Origin: Eleginops maclovinus
Lineage: Eukaryota; Chordata; Actinopteri; Perciformes; Eleginopidae
Direction of reading: 5' to 3'
Length of the DNA stretch: 64,000 bases
Assembly: GCF_036324505.1 (NCBI RefSeq)
Contig: NC_086363.1
Span: 1,308,946 to 1,372,945 of the forward strand
Shown here: positions 1-11,889 of the stretch, one piece after another
How positions within the stretch are numbered: the first letter of the stretch is position 1
Layout of the letters: the number at the start of each line of letters is the position of its first letter
The notes under the pieces: model-generated
Told to the model about the DNA's origin: nothing
Database searches by the model: none
The model's input: only the letters and a program-made list of their open reading frames with translations
Position numbers and translations under genes: made by a program

Positions 1-222
1 ATACCTCCTCTAACATGTAGATCAAAGGGTGCAATGAGAAATGGTTGAACCACACTTTAAATATAAACTATAAATAAAACTAATACCTCCTGCCAGGACT
101 GCCTTAAAAATCCTGGCATTTGTAAACGAGTGCACACATATTTATGTGAACCGGATGCATCACGTTGTGTCGTTTGAATAGCATACATGTTGTGTGTAAC
201 CTCCACCTGTGTGTCCCTGCAG

Positions 223-360
223 CACGGTGCCTCTCACGTGCTCCGTCGGGACCGGTTTTCAGACGCTGAGGTCCGGGCGGCTGTGAGGAGCAGCGCCGTC
301 AGATATCTGAGCTACAACAGGAACCTGCTGCCCATGTTTGCCGGCCCCGGACAGCTGTGA
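223..360 (+). CDS. cfap61: Last coding exon of an upstream gene, probably cfap61 (partial)
   Basis: A 3' splice site (ccctgcag, ending at 222) opens a 46-codon frame that ends in TGA at 358-360. The encoded tail includes RYLSYNRNLLPMFAGPGQL. The exon is compact, GC-rich and has codon use like the other true exons here. In vertebrates the gene immediately upstream of INSM1, in the same orientation, is CFAP61, a cilia and flagella protein of the axonemal calmodulin/spoke-associated complex. The position, the strand and the 'YNRNLLPMF'-type ending agree with that, but only the C-terminal tail is visible and no domain can be read from it. The exon call is fairly firm; the gene name rests mainly on synteny. 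The rest of the gene lies left of the window. Confidence 0.6.
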   Translation, partial: HGASHVLRRDRFSDAEVRAAVRSSAVRYLSYNRNLLPMFAGPGQL

Positions 361-467
361 CGCCTCACCAGCTCCCCTCACAACACTAACTGTGTTTCCA
401 CGCAGTGTTTAAAGTCATACGAGTGTTTCCTTACGGTCTTACAAACGTGTTCAAGAATCCCCTCCTC

Positions 468-473
468 ATTAAA
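468..473 (+). promoter_or_regulatory. Possible polyadenylation signal of the upstream gene
   Basis: An ATTAAA hexamer lies 108 bp after the TGA at 358-360, followed by a GT-rich stretch (about 505-540) as expected for a downstream element. This would make a short 3'UTR. It is a common hexamer in AT-rich DNA, so confidence is limited. Confidence 0.35.
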
Positions 474-2489
474 CTCCCACACAGACACTTCCTTTAGGGA
501 CATTTTCTTTGTTCTGGTGTGTGTGAACTTGCTTCTTCTTCTCTGGTTTTCGAAGTTGGAGTTAGGTGGAGTCACATGAGCAGGTGCATCTCTTCCAGCT
601 CGTTGTTGCATGTTCAAAATGCAAAGCAAAGTTCAGGAAGTAGTATCATTAAATGTAGCATAACTAAACGTGCATCAGTGTTGTTTCTTGAGTTGGTGGT
701 CTCGGTGGGGTACACGTCTGTAGCTGTTCCTCTTTGCTATAGAGCCTCCCCTGTGACATGTCTCCATGTCTCCATGCGTTAATGTTCAGAAAGCTCTTTA
801 TGTTTCTCATACTGCCTGTGCTGCAGCTCCTCTTTTCACCCTCTGTCTGAAACCAGAGCTCAGTCTGCTCTGATTGGTTAGCTGGCTGCTCTGGTGAATT
901 CTCCAACAATCACAGGGATATTATTGTTGAATTGAAAGCAAAGCAGCAACGTTTCCAGGGATAATTCCTTCAAGAAAAGTTGCTTAGTTGTAAAGTAGGT
1001 ATTAATTATTAACCTATCAAGATAATATCGTCTTAAGGGACTTGTAAACTACTGAAAATGTGTTCCGTAAACATTGCAATGACCTACAGTTATCTGCCAG
1101 CTGTAAACACCTCATTTAAATGTGAATTCCTTTAAATTTGCCCCTTAATTAGACTTTTCCTGGACATTTCTCTCATGCAAACGTCACATTATTGTCTCTT
1201 TAGCTCCCTTATTATTATGTGTACCTCACTTTGTGATCCCTCTCTGAAATGTGCTGCTCAGTTTGAAACACATCTAAAAGGAGGATTTTAATGCCTGTGT
1301 TGTGTGTTTCCACAGAGCTCTCCTCCACAGCGTGCCAACTGTAACTGAGTATGACTCTGCTGCAGCGTGACCAATCACAGGCTGCACATGGGGGAGGAGA
1401 AGGGAGGAATGGAAGGGGAGGGGGGGTGTCACTCTACAGCTGTATGTTAATGAGGCTGGAAAATAACCGCACACACAACAACATATGTCCACGGCTAAAC
1501 AACCTGCAGGCTGCTGGTGCTCCTCACTGCAGGAATCAGCCGCTCGGAAACGCTCTATTTACATAATGCAAATACCCAGATTACACTGAATTCCTCCGCT
1601 GTCGGGGGCCCTTTAAATCTCTGCAAACACACACTGTAAATCTAAAATAAGATGTGACAAGATGCCATTTCCTTCCTTTCATATTTTAATTATACTCCCC
1701 AGTGATGCAGTGTTATTGATTCACTCGTTAGACATAAAGGGGCTTAGTGGTGACTTAAAGCACTTTAAATCCATAACGCAGCTTTTTGGTTGTAAATAAG
1801 CAGTTTATGGTGAATAGAAACACACAAATGGACTTGTTTCTTTAATTGTTTTAAGTTATAATTCAACTTCTGTATATTTTATCAGTTCAAGATGCATCAT
1901 GAGCTTTCAAAAACATCAGAATTCCTCAGGTATGCTCGATGTTTTTAGGTAAGATATTCCAATTTGAGACATGGTTGTGTTTCAGCAGCATCTAAACAAG
2001 GCACATGAGTTTAAAATAAAAGAAAATAACAGTAAATATATACATTTTAAAGATGAATATCCATGAAATACACAAGATAAATATGCAGAGACACATTTAT
2101 GTGATTAAATCTCATAAGAGGTGGAAACGTAAACCCTGCTGAATAATGTTCATTTATCCTTCAATCCAAAAGTGCTGCTTTGTGGTTATTAAAGGCGGCT
2201 TATAGAGTTTAAGGTATTTAAAAAACAACACTTTAAGGGCTTAATATTGCCCAACAGTGTTCTGGTGTCGTGGAGATAACAGACAAAGCAAATTTAAAAA
2301 GCAAAACAGCAGAAAGATTTTAAGCAACAATGATCGTCTTTCAGCTTTACCAAAACACCTCAGACCTCGACACACTGACTTCTTTGCTCACTAATTATAT
2401 TGTTAAACATTTCAGAGCTCAGACAGACTCATATCCGGCTGACCTGGTCCCTTCTGACCCGCAGTATCTGGGTTTTCAGTCTTTAAACG
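474..2489. other. Intergenic region between the upstream gene and insm1; possible regulatory stretch at 1290-1620
   Basis: No credible exon. About 865-900 resembles the edge of the MITE-like family found again at 46.6 kb (shared word CAGTCTGCTCTGATTG). The stretch 1290-1620 has no obvious repeat and carries E-boxes (CAGCTG at 1436-1441, a CATATG) and a perfect octamer ATGCAAAT at 1566-1573. That is the look of a developmental enhancer, but this needs cross-species alignment. The remainder is AT-rich and featureless to me. Confidence 0.3.
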
Positions 2490-2910
2490 CGCAGATAATC
2501 TCGGTTTGGCCCATTTGGTGACACAGAAAGAGCGCACTGATTACGCACAGCACGCGTCGACGGTATTCGGGGGGCCAGATTGCTTCTTTTTTTTTTGTGG
2601 AGGGCCCCCACTTCTTCTTGTTCTTCCACTGCTCCCTTCTTTCTCTCCACTGTGCAATTTCCTTTTCAATCACGACGGGTCTACAGCTTGCAGCCATTGT
2701 GATGCTAAGCAGGAAACCCTCCTCTCGCTATTAATTATGTATGCGCGAAATGAAGGATTCATATGTCCGGAGTTAACTGTCACGCCAGCGCACATGCTGC
2801 AAGGCCTCATGGGAGAAAAAAAGTTAGTTTGGTTAAATGTATTTGGCCGAATCCATGTTTTTGTGCGTAAAAATCCGCTTTTTTGGGTATTGAGTTGGAG
2901 AGCTTTTAAA
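2490..2910. promoter_or_regulatory. Candidate conserved non-coding element upstream of insm1
   Basis: A non-repetitive stretch 1.6-2.0 kb upstream of the insm1 start, with moderate GC and motifs such as CATTGTG (SOX-like), ATTAATTA (homeodomain-like) and ATGTATGC (POU-like). A 138-codon open frame runs across it, but it has no recognisable domain and contains a poly-T/poly-F stretch, so I do not treat it as a gene. Regulatory status is inference from position and composition only. Confidence 0.3.
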
Positions 2911-2924
2911 TGTCGTGAATGATC

Positions 2925-3530
2925 AAATCTGAGTGAAGGTCCTGACACAAGTTACATTAAAGATTACAACTCTGTTTTTTCATTATTATTTAACTTTAAG
3001 TCGAAAATATTAATGAAAAAAATAAAAGAACCAATTAAGTTCATCTCGTAAGTCAGGTTTCCAAATATCTGAATCGTAAATAACTGTTTTTGATACACAG
3101 AGGAGAAATTGAGATCAAAACCAGGTGAAAAGGCATTTTAAAGAAGCGACGTATTTGATTTTTATTTAGCTTTTGATTCTCCATGTTCCACTTTTCCTTG
3201 TTGTTCCCACTTCTTCCTGACATCGTTATGTGGACGGATTCTTCCTTCTTTTGGGATAAATCAGAGCCCCCACCCCCCTCCCCCCCACACACAAAGCCGA
3301 GGCACGTGTAGATTTCTATAGAAACGCATCAGACCGTGAAAGCAGAGCCTCCTGGCGCGTGTGCCCGGGTGAGACAGGGGGGGGAGGAGAGAGTGGAGGG
3401 GGGGAACAATAAAACCCTCAGGTACATCTGCTTTGCAATCTGCAAATCCCCCCCTCCCCTCCATCCTCCCACACCCACTCCCCAAAATCCACTTTGCAGA
3501 GAACCCATTAAAGACGCAGAGTCATAGGAC
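2925..3530 (+). repeat. Left copy of a diverged local duplication upstream of insm1
   Basis: Two words found here recur in the same order further right. 2939-2975, containing AGTTACATTAAAGATTA, matches 3623-3660. The 34-bp block 3460-3493 matches 4232-4265 at 33 of 34 positions. Between these anchors the two copies (about 0.6 kb each) have diverged. This copy also holds a C/G-rich stretch at 3370-3480. Confidence 0.6.
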
Positions 3531-3606
3531 CCCTCCTCCAGATTCACCGCCATGTTTCCGTGCGTAAAGGCGCGTCTTTAAATATGTGTTTCGTCTTTAA
3601 ATTCTT

Positions 3607-4290
3607 AAAATCTGACCACAAAGTCCTGACAGAAGTTACATTAAAGATTATAACTCAGCTTTATTAGATTATGTCTTAAATTAGGAGCTGCTGTTGGGCT
3701 TATTTCACCAATAAATCCCAAGAAAATGTGCATAGTGTATTATTATAGCAGAGGATTTTTAAGAGGAAATTGAATATAAATCTCCGATATAAAAACACAT
3801 GTTTCAGAATGTAATTTAATATTTAGTAACGTTACTGTATTAAGTGATATTCAGTAGTGTTGCTTAAATGGTGTGTATTCTAAAAGGGACAGTTCTTATA
3901 TAATAGTTTAAATGTCTTATAGTGTCTATTTAAAGGGGCTTATATAATGAGCGGTGTTCTTCTGCATATTGAATCTGTTTGAACTTCAATATGAGGTTGA
4001 AAAAACACCACATATGGAGCGTGATGTAGATACTATATTATCATAAAGCTAATGAAAGGATAAGCGAACTGAAAATAAATCCATATCTATTTTTTCTCTG
4101 GTTTTTAAATCCTTAAAGTCTTGTTGATACGGAGCTTTCCCCCCTAAACGATAAAGTTCAAATAGCTTCAGGGTTTTAAGGTAGAATACCATCTTAATAT
4201 TTGGGGGAAATAAACACAATTCACCTCTCTCTCCATCCTCCCACACCCACTCCCCCAAATCCACTGGGGAAATCTCCTGCTTCTGATTGG
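3607..4290 (+). repeat. Right copy of the local duplication, running into the insm1 promoter
   Basis: Contains the second copies of both anchor words (3623-3660 and 4232-4265). Its right end is only about 20-90 bp from the CCAAT, TGAGTCA and TATA-like motifs of insm1. If the left copy still carries promoter-like function it could act as a second upstream module. The middle (3700-4080) is AT-rich with no exon. Confidence 0.6.
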
Positions 4291-4360
4291 TCGATGATGA
4301 GTCAACGAAGGGGGGGGTGGGGGGGGAGATGGGAACAATGTCATCATGTCGCCTTAAAAA
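4286..4360 (+). promoter_or_regulatory. Probable insm1 core promoter
   Basis: An inverted CCAAT box (ATTGG, 4286-4290) sits within GATTGGTC. An AP-1/CRE-like TGAGTCA follows at 4298-4304. A TATA-like TTAAAAA is at 4354-4360, about 160 bp before the ATG. A poly-C run at 4467-4479 lies in the presumed 5'UTR. The spacing fits a TATA-type tissue-specific promoter with a 5'UTR of roughly 130 bp. No transcription start can be proved from sequence. Confidence 0.5.
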
Positions 4361-4516
4361 GAGTGCAGCTATGTTTGTGGAGAGAGAAAGCAGAGCAGGG
4401 AGCAGAGCAGAGGACCAGAGCGGCAGACACAGACGCATCAGATGTCCTGAAAAGTGGATCTGCTCCCCCCCCCCCCCCAAAAAAAAAGTGCCTTCCGCCC
4501 TCCGTCCAGCAGCAAC

Positions 4517-5830
4517 ATGCCCAGAGGATTTTTAGTGAAAAGGAACAAGAAACCCAACCCGGTGTCCTACCGCGTCCGCTCCGAGGATGAGGAGCCTCCA
4601 GCTGCTAACGCACCACCGCCGCCGTTCCTGCCGCGTCCTCCCTGCGCGCCTCTCGCCTCCTTCCCGGTGCGCGCTCAGACGCCCACCTGCGGGGCGGCGG
4701 CTCCGGAGCGCGTAGGCAGACCGATGCAGTTCGGTAACCCGGAGGCGGTGTACCAGGCGCTCTACAGCCCCACCCGCCCCGTCAGCCAGGACCATGAACG
4801 CTCCTACGAGAGGCGCTTCAACCTCTCCGCCGCGTCCTTCCCAACCGGAGCTTCCCTCCCACCCGCTTTGGACCATCTCTTCGCCCCGGTGGATCTGAAA
4901 ATCGGCTCCAGCAACAGTAGCCGCACCGGAACCTGCAGCGCCGCCGCATCCACTGCAATGCTCCCTACCGCGTACGGTACAAAGCGGCATTCCAGCGACA
5001 CCGAGCGCAAAGGCAAACCAGCCTCCAAGAAAACCAAAACGATCCGGAAACTGCACTTTGAGGATGATGTCACCACGTCTCCGGTGCTTGGGCTCAAGAT
5101 TAAAGAGCCGGTGGACCAGAAGCCCCCCAGACTACCCGGGGAGGACGACATCCCGCTGGGGGAGTTCGTGTGCCAGCTTTGCCGCGAAGCATACGCGGAC
5201 CCGCTCGGCCTGGCGCAGCACAAATGCTCCAGGATCGTCCGCGTGGAGTACAGGTGTCCCGAGTGCGACAAGGTGTTCAGCTGCCCGGCGAACCTCGCGT
5301 CGCACCGGCGGTGGCACAAACCGAAGCAGCAGAGTGGTGCGCAGCATTTGGAGGGCGACAAAGCTGCCGCGTCCGGTAAGACAGCAGCGTTGGATGAAGC
5401 GAAGGATTCTAGTGACAGAGACACACCCAGCCCGGGACCCTCCGAGTCCGGCTCCGAGGAGGGGCTGTATGATTGTAACCACTGTGGGAAAAAGTTTAAG
5501 CGCCAGGCGTACCTGCGGAAACACCTGGCGTCCCAGCACGCTAAAGTGGCTGAGCAGGAGGACGAAGCGCCAGCGTCGCGCGAACAGAGCGCAGCACCGC
5601 TGAACCTGAGTGCCTGCCACCTGTGTCCGGTTTGCGGGGAAAACTTCTCCAACCGGGGCAGCCAGGAGCGCCACATCCGCCTGCTGCACTCCTCCCAGGT
5701 GTACCCGTGTAAATACTGCCCCTCGGTGCTGTACAGCTCCCCGGGACTCACGAGACACATCAACAAGAGCCACCCGTCCGAGAACCGGCAGGTGATCCTG
5801 CTGCAGATGCCGCTGCGCCCCGCCTGCTGA
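4517..5830 (+). CDS. insm1: INSM1, insulinoma-associated zinc-finger transcriptional repressor (intronless, complete)
   Basis: Nuclear DNA-binding repressor that drives endocrine and neuronal progenitor differentiation. The 437-residue frame is uninterrupted, matching the intronless INSM1 family. An upstream in-frame ATG (4454) exists, but 4517 is chosen because it yields [12 protein letters not shown], the SNAG repression motif that must be N-terminal to recruit LSD1/HDAC complexes. Five zinc fingers are visible. ZF1 begins at C219/C222 and has an atypical HxC-type end; ZF2 begins at C247/C250, ZF3 at C320/C323, ZF4 at C370/C373 and ZF5 at C398/C401 with HINKSH. The region between about residues 20 and 200 is proline- and alanine-rich, with a basic stretch ([12 protein letters not shown]) near 180. 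The GC-rich frame contrasts with the flanks. Teleosts usually carry insm1a and insm1b; linkage to xrn2 suggests insm1a, but I did not prove it. Confidence 0.97.
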   Translation: MPRGFLVKRNKKPNPVSYRVRSEDEEPPAANAPPPPFLPRPPCAPLASFPVRAQTPTCGAAAPERVGRPMQFGNPEAVYQALYSPTRPVSQDHERSYERRFNLSAASFPTGASLPPALDHLFAPVDLKIGSSNSSRTGTCSAAASTAMLPTAYGTKRHSSDTERKGKPASKKTKTIRKLHFEDDVTTSPVLGLKIKEPVDQKPPRLPGEDDIPLGEFVCQLCREAYADPLGLAQHKCSRIVRVEYRCPECDKVFSCPANLASHRRWHKPKQQSGAQHLEGDKAAASGKTAALDEAKDSSDRDTPSPGPSESGSEEGLYDCNHCGKKFKRQAYLRKHLASQHAKVAEQEDEAPASREQSAAPLNLSACHLCPVCGENFSNRGSQERHIRLLHSSQVYPCKYCPSVLYSSPGLTRHINKSHPSENRQVILLQMPLRPAC

Positions 5831-7140
5831 TCCTGCAGGCTCTCACACCGGTCCGTGAAACCACACTGGCTGCCCCTGATAGGCTTCAGAGTTACACTGC
5901 AAAGATATCCGTTTTATCTCAAAGTTTGGGATCCTAAAATCTGACTTTACTGAAAAGTAGTGAAGAAAGCATGGGACCAGTAACTGTTTACTGGGAGGGA
6001 TTTCACTTCGTGATGTGGTTAAAAATCACAGAATGTAAAATATTTCTGCTATTTTAGATTTTTTACTCTAAACTGTAAATTCCTTTAACTTTTCTTCAAC
6101 AATTTGACTTAATTTGAGAAACTAATTCCAGAAAAATGCACTAATATTATTCTTATTATACAAATATTTTTAAACAACTTGTTATTCAGGGTGAAATTCA
6201 TAAAACATGAATATGAACTCATAATTTTTACTAAAATAAATGTTAATACATAAATTAGACATTTAATATTAATCACACATCAAGAGCAGCCCATAATAAT
6301 GTGAAATAATGAGGAATTAAACTAACTGAGCACATACTGACATCTCATTCAGAAAAACGGAGAAAATGAAGCTGATTTTTTGCAGTGTAACTCCTCCTCC
6401 TCACTGGCAGAAATTCAGTGCCTTGCTTTAGGACACTTCAGCAGGTTCTGGGTGTGTGTTTGGCCTAGAAACCCCCCTTACATACACACACACAGACACA
6501 CACACACACTGACGTCATGCTTCACTTAAAGCCTGTTAGACTGTTCATTTATTTTTCTAGCATCTCTGCACAAGTGCTATTAGCTTCTAGACCTAAGAGA
6601 GGGGGCGACCTGTAGCCGATTGGAAACCTGAGTCACCGGGTCATCTCTGATTAGCTTTACCATAGCTGGTGGATCCGTGGATCAGTAGCTGTCGCCTGAA
6701 AACAAGACTTATTGAAACTAGAGTAGCCGGGTAATGCCTTTTGGATTAGAAACTCCTGCTGTAAAACTGCCTTAAACTGTCTGTTCACCACTTATCTATC
6801 CCGGGGCCGGGCTGTTTTCTACAAAGCCTTTCTGTATTACCACTATACAGTATATCCAACTGTCTTTATCTCTATTTATTTATGTATTTATTAAATTATT
6901 TGTGTAATTTATTGTGTGATCTGTGATGTGTTTTCTTCTGTAATTTATAAGAGGGCGACGGTGCGTTCGAGTCTCATATAGCAATCAATGGCTCCTGCCG
7001 GCCGCTCCTCACTTCATGAATGCAATCATTGATTTTATTTTCTATTTATGTTGTAACCGTTAGCTCTTATGTACTGCTTTGGATGTGTTTTGCAGTATTT
7101 TGCTAAATGTCCAAATATAATAAAAACCAAACTCAGAAAA
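5831..7140 (+). other. insm1 3' untranslated region and poly(A) signal
   Basis: AT-rich non-coding sequence follows the stop. AU-rich element-like ATTTA words cluster at about 6872-6900, typical of short-lived regulatory mRNAs. A canonical AATAAA is at 7119-7124, and the sequence shortly before it (tgcagtattttgctaaatgt) looks constrained. The 57-bp minisatellite array begins about 40 bp after the signal, so the transcript probably ends right at the array edge. Short CA tracts are at 6484-6510. Confidence 0.6.
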
Positions 7141-7163
7141 AAAGCTTTTGTTGCGTCGTGTGT

Positions 7164-9357
7164 GAGGACTCTTTAAAGTAGAGACGCTACATACTGATAT
7201 ACACCTGAACATCAGCAGGAGAGGACTCTTTAAAGTAGAGACGCTACATACTGATATACACCTGAACATCAGCAGGAGAGGACTCTTTAAAGTAGAGACA
7301 CTACATACTGATATACACCTGAACATCAGCAGGAGAGGACTCTTTAAAGTAGAGACCCTACATACTGATATACACCTGAACATCAGCAGGAGAGGACTCT
7401 TTAAAGTAGAGACTCTACATACTGATATACACCTGAACATCAGCAGGAGAGGACTCTTTAAAGTAGAGACGCTACATACTGATATACACCTGAACATCAG
7501 CAGGAGAGGACTCTTTAAAGTAGAGACGCTACATACTGATATACACCTGAACATCAGCAGGAGAGAACTCTTTAAAGTAGAGACTCTACATACTGATATA
7601 CACCTGAACATCAGCGGGAGAGGACTCTTTAAAGTAGAGACTCTACATACTGATATACACCTGAACATCAGCAGGAGAGGACTCTTTAAAGTAGAGGCGC
7701 TACATACTGATATACACCTGAACATCAGCAGGAGAGGACTCTTTAAAGTAGAGACACTACATACTGATATACACCTGAACATCAGCAGGAGAGGACTCTT
7801 TAAAGTAGAGACACTACATACTGATATACACCTGAACATCAGCAGGAGAGGACTCTTTAAAGTAGAGACACTACATACTGATATACACCTGAACATCAGC
7901 AGGAGAGGACTCTTTAAAGTAGAGACGCTACATACTGATATACACCTGAACATCAGCAGGAGAGGACTCTTTAAAGTAGAGACGCTACATACTGATATAC
8001 ACCTGAACATCAGCAGGAGAGAACTCTTTAAAGTAGAGACTCTACATACTGATATACACCTGAACATCAGCGGGAGAGGACTCTTTAAAGTAGAGACTCT
8101 ACATACTGATATACACCTGAACATCAGCAGGAGAGGACTCTTTAAAGTAGAGGCGCTACATACTGATATACACCTGAACATCAGCAGGAGAGGACTCTTT
8201 AAAGTAGAGACACTACATACTGATATACACCTGAACATCAGCAGGAGAGGACTCTTTAAAGTAGAGACGCTACATACTGATATACACCTGAACATCAGCA
8301 GGAGAGGACTCTTTAAAGTAGAGACACTACATACTGATATACACCTGAACATCAGCAGGAGAGGACTCTTTAAAGTAGAGACTCTACATACTGATATACA
8401 CCTGAACATCAGCAGGAGAGGACTCTTTAAAGTAGAGACACTACATACTGATATACACCTGAACATCAGCAGGAGAGAACTCTTTAAAGTAGAGACACTA
8501 CATACTGATATACACCTGAACATCAGCAGGAGAGGACTCTTTAAAGTAGAGACACTACATACTGATATACACCTGAACATCAGCAGGAGAGGACTCTTTA
8601 AAGTAGAGACGCTACATACTGATATACACCTGAACATCAGCAGGAGAGGACTCTTTAAAGTAGAGACTCTACATACTGATATACACCTGAACATCAGCAG
8701 GAGAGGACTCTTTAAAGTAGAGACGCTACATACTGATATACACCTGAACATCAGCAGGAGAGGACTCTTTAAAGTAGAGACTCTACATACTGATATACAC
8801 CTGAACATCAGCAGGAGAGGACTCTTTAAAGTAGAGACTCTACATACTGATATACACCTGAACATCAGCAGGAGAGGACTCTTTAAAGTAGAGACACTAC
8901 ATACTGATATACACCTGAACATCAGCAGGAGAGGACTCTTTAAAGTAGAGACTCTACATACTGATATACACCTGAACATCAGCAGGAGAGGACTCTTTAA
9001 AGTAGAGAAACTACATACTGATATACACCTGAACATCAGCAGGAGAGGACTCTTTAAAGTAGAGACACTACATACTGATATACACCTGAACATCAGCAGG
9101 AGAGGACTCTTTAAAGTAGAGAAACTACATACTGATATACACCTGAACATCAGCAGGAGAGGACTCTTTAAAGTAGAGACTCTACATACTGATATACACC
9201 TGAACATCAGCAGGAGAGGACTCTTTAAAGTAGAGACTCTACATACTGATATACACCTGAACATCAGCAGGAGAGGACTCTTTAATGTAGAGACTCTACA
9301 TACTGATATACACCTGAACATCAGCAGGAGAGGACTCTTTAAAGTAGAGATGCTACA
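7164..9357 (-). repeat. 57-bp minisatellite, array 1 (about 38 copies)
   Basis: Tandem copies of a 57-bp unit that includes GGACTCTTTAAAGTAGAGAC and ATACACCTGAACATCAGCAG. Copies differ at a few fixed sites (gac-t/a/g/c-c before TACAT; GAGGACTC versus GAGAACTC; CAGGAG versus CGGGAG). Because 57 is divisible by three and the unit lacks stops, a 753-codon frame runs across on the - strand; it is an artefact. Higher-order structure: the GAGAACTC variant recurs at 7565, 8021 and 8477, exactly 456 bp (8 units) apart, and the first two blocks share the neighbouring variants as well. Confidence 0.97.
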
Positions 9358-9397
9358 TTTGAAGCTGAAAAGGAGCAGAATGGGCCCTCTTTAAACT
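9351..9397 (-). mobile_element. MITE-like terminus bordering array 1
   Basis: Directly after the array, gagcagaatgggccctcttt and a following TAAA match the terminal sequence (AGAATAGGGCCTCTTTAAA type) found at 12570-12585, 30968-30990, 42100-42114 and 46887-46901. This ties the array to a dispersed element family. Confidence 0.5.
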
Positions 9398-9835
9398 AAC
9401 TTCAAACTCTGCGTTAAACCGGCTGCAAGACATACAGTATGTGAAGCGAAGCTACTCAGCGATGGTTCTTCACCTTCCCCCGTTCTCAGGACGGTCAGCT
9501 GCTTCCTTTGTTGGATTTAAATCAAGAAGACGCAGCAGGCTTCTTTAAAATATAGGTTTGAAAAAGGAGGCATTTTGTCTCATCAGGAGCTTTAAGTTGA
9601 CACATGATGCTGTTTAGCTTTCATATGTATGCTGCAGGTAAACCAAAACATATTCATTCCCTCTCACACACACACACACACACACCCCGTACACACACTC
9701 AGGACCATCACTCGCTGTCCTGCTCTAACAGCGTTACGGGGCAGTGATGTCTGATTACAGCGGACAAATTGAATCTCGTCGTGTCGCTCTCATGTTGATA
9801 ACACCAGAGAAAACACGACAGCAGCGGAGACAAAC

Positions 9836-9875
<40 letters not shown>

Positions 9876-10500
9876 CTGATGCTACAGGAAACATCTGGAA
9901 CAGTTTGCATGACTTATCTCTGATTTAAGCTGTTGCCTTTGTAAGATAACTCCAGCACTGCTCTCTCCCCGAACATCCTCCCTGTGCTTTAAATAGAACA
10001 GTGCCTGAATGGGGACGGTGCTTATATAGCTCTGTAGTTTTTAATTGGCAAAATAATTCACCAAAAATCACTAAAAAAGGATTGAATCAGATCACAAAGA
10101 GAAGCCAGAGAGATGACAACCAAAGAGAGAGAGCCACAGATGCAAAGGAAACCAAAGAGAGATTTAATCGACCATCTGAAGGACAAGATGTCTGTACAGA
10201 GTAAAACACGGCCAAAAGGAGACCAACCATCCCCGCATTTATCTCAGAATTGTTGAAATATTCCCTAATCAAATTGAAATGCATCATGTAGGCGCTGGAG
10301 GAAAGATCATAGGAGAACCAATGTGTGGGGTCCATCCTCTGGAGAACATGAATGTGTTTTACATGACGATGCATCTGAAGAAGAGAGAGACTTTCAGATT
10401 TGAGATACTTCAAAAATAAAGCATGTTCAGTTTCTGTCCTGCAGCTCCGACAGCTGCTGCTCTCTGCAAACGCTGCTGCTGTGTCTATTAGAGAGAGTGG
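9398..10500. other. Intergenic region with CA tracts, no gene seen
   Basis: CA tracts lie at about 9664-9685 and 9837-9872. 9700-9960 is non-repetitive. Short open frames at 10001-10204 (+) and 10087-10413 (-) have no recognisable domain and no splice context, and I do not call them genes. Confidence 0.5.
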
Positions 10501-10812
<312 letters not shown>

Positions 10813-11618
10813 TGAAAGTGTGTGTATGGCAAGACAGGGGGAAAGTCAGGCAGGGGTGAGGTGGAGGTGAGATATATGTACATATATCTATAAATGATTA
10901 ATTGATGGTTGTACTTGTAGATAAAAACCTAAAAAATAATTGAATTTGAACACGAATAAAGAGAGGAGGGAGAAAAGTTTCAAAACGTATTCATGTTTAA
11001 ATTCAGTTTGGAGTTTATAATAATCTTGTTGGGAGATGTAAATGACTCAATGAACAAAAAAAGGCAGATATTAAATTATTATTGACTTTAAAGATAGAAA
11101 TAGATGAAATGCTGAAAGTAAAACATGTTCTGGGTTCACGCTCACATCTGATATTCTCCAGATTATTTTTAATTCAGTCCTTTTGTTTTAAGGTTATATT
11201 TTACTGTTTTCGTTTTAGTTAAGGCTTTTAAAAAGTACCAATGTGTTAAATATGGGGAGCTTACACAGTTTAAATAAATATAACATGTTGACTTCACATT
11301 TAAATACAGACACACAGTCTTTGCTTTTAAATGTAAATGAATTGTAATAAGTATAAACTCTTTGATTTCTGAAATGTTATTTTTATTTGATCTTTATTGA
11401 ACCGGGATTGGATCTCAGATAACATTCTGTACTTAACGTAACAAAAGTCCCCGGGATGAGACAGGAGTGAATCAGAGAGGCTTCAGCACAGCAGGACAGG
11501 ACTTCTATCTGTTGAGTAAAAGCTGAAAGAGAAACAGAGGAAAGCTGGAGGAATGTCTTTCAGATGCAGAAATGTTTTGAGAACGTCGACCTTCTGGTGA
11601 CCTCTGACCCCAATATAT

Positions 11619-11623
<5 letters not shown>

Positions 11624-11709
<86 letters not shown>
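11624..11709 (+). repeat. (CA)n microsatellite
   Basis: Pure CA tract of about 86 bp. The preceding 10.86-11.62 kb is AT-rich DNA in which I see no gene. Confidence 0.97.
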
Positions 11710-11711
<2 letters not shown>

Positions 11712-11889
11712 TACAGTGTGGCAATCAAACTCTGAACATGTCACATTTACAAATAGATATAAACTAAATATGATGTCAATATATTTTAGAAGTTAGTGAT
11801 TAATCTGTAAACTTTGATTTAATCATTTCCATTTTCCTCTGAAAGAAAAACCCTCGACTTATTTCAGCAGTTTTTATCCAGTTTACATC

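Noticed and set aside
2506..2922. 138-codon frame upstream of insm1
   Set aside because: Contains a polyphenylalanine run from poly-T and no recognisable domain; more likely non-coding regulatory DNA.
4454..4516. Upstream in-frame ATG extending INSM1 by 21 residues
   Set aside because: The family requires the SNAG motif MPRGFLV at the extreme N-terminus, and the extension encodes a proline/lysine stretch from the poly-C run in the 5'UTR.
4804..5766. 320-codon frame on the - strand across insm1
   Set aside because: Shadow of the GC-rich INSM1 coding sequence; no domain.
7060..9321. A 753-codon open frame (-) of 19-residue repeats
   Set aside because: It is the 57-bp minisatellite read through; 57 is a multiple of three and the unit has no stop. 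The other arrays give similar frames on both strands (11800-12685, 27665-28898).
7164..9357. CRISPR-like regular repeat
   Set aside because: Units are directly contiguous with no unique spacers, and the genome is vertebrate.
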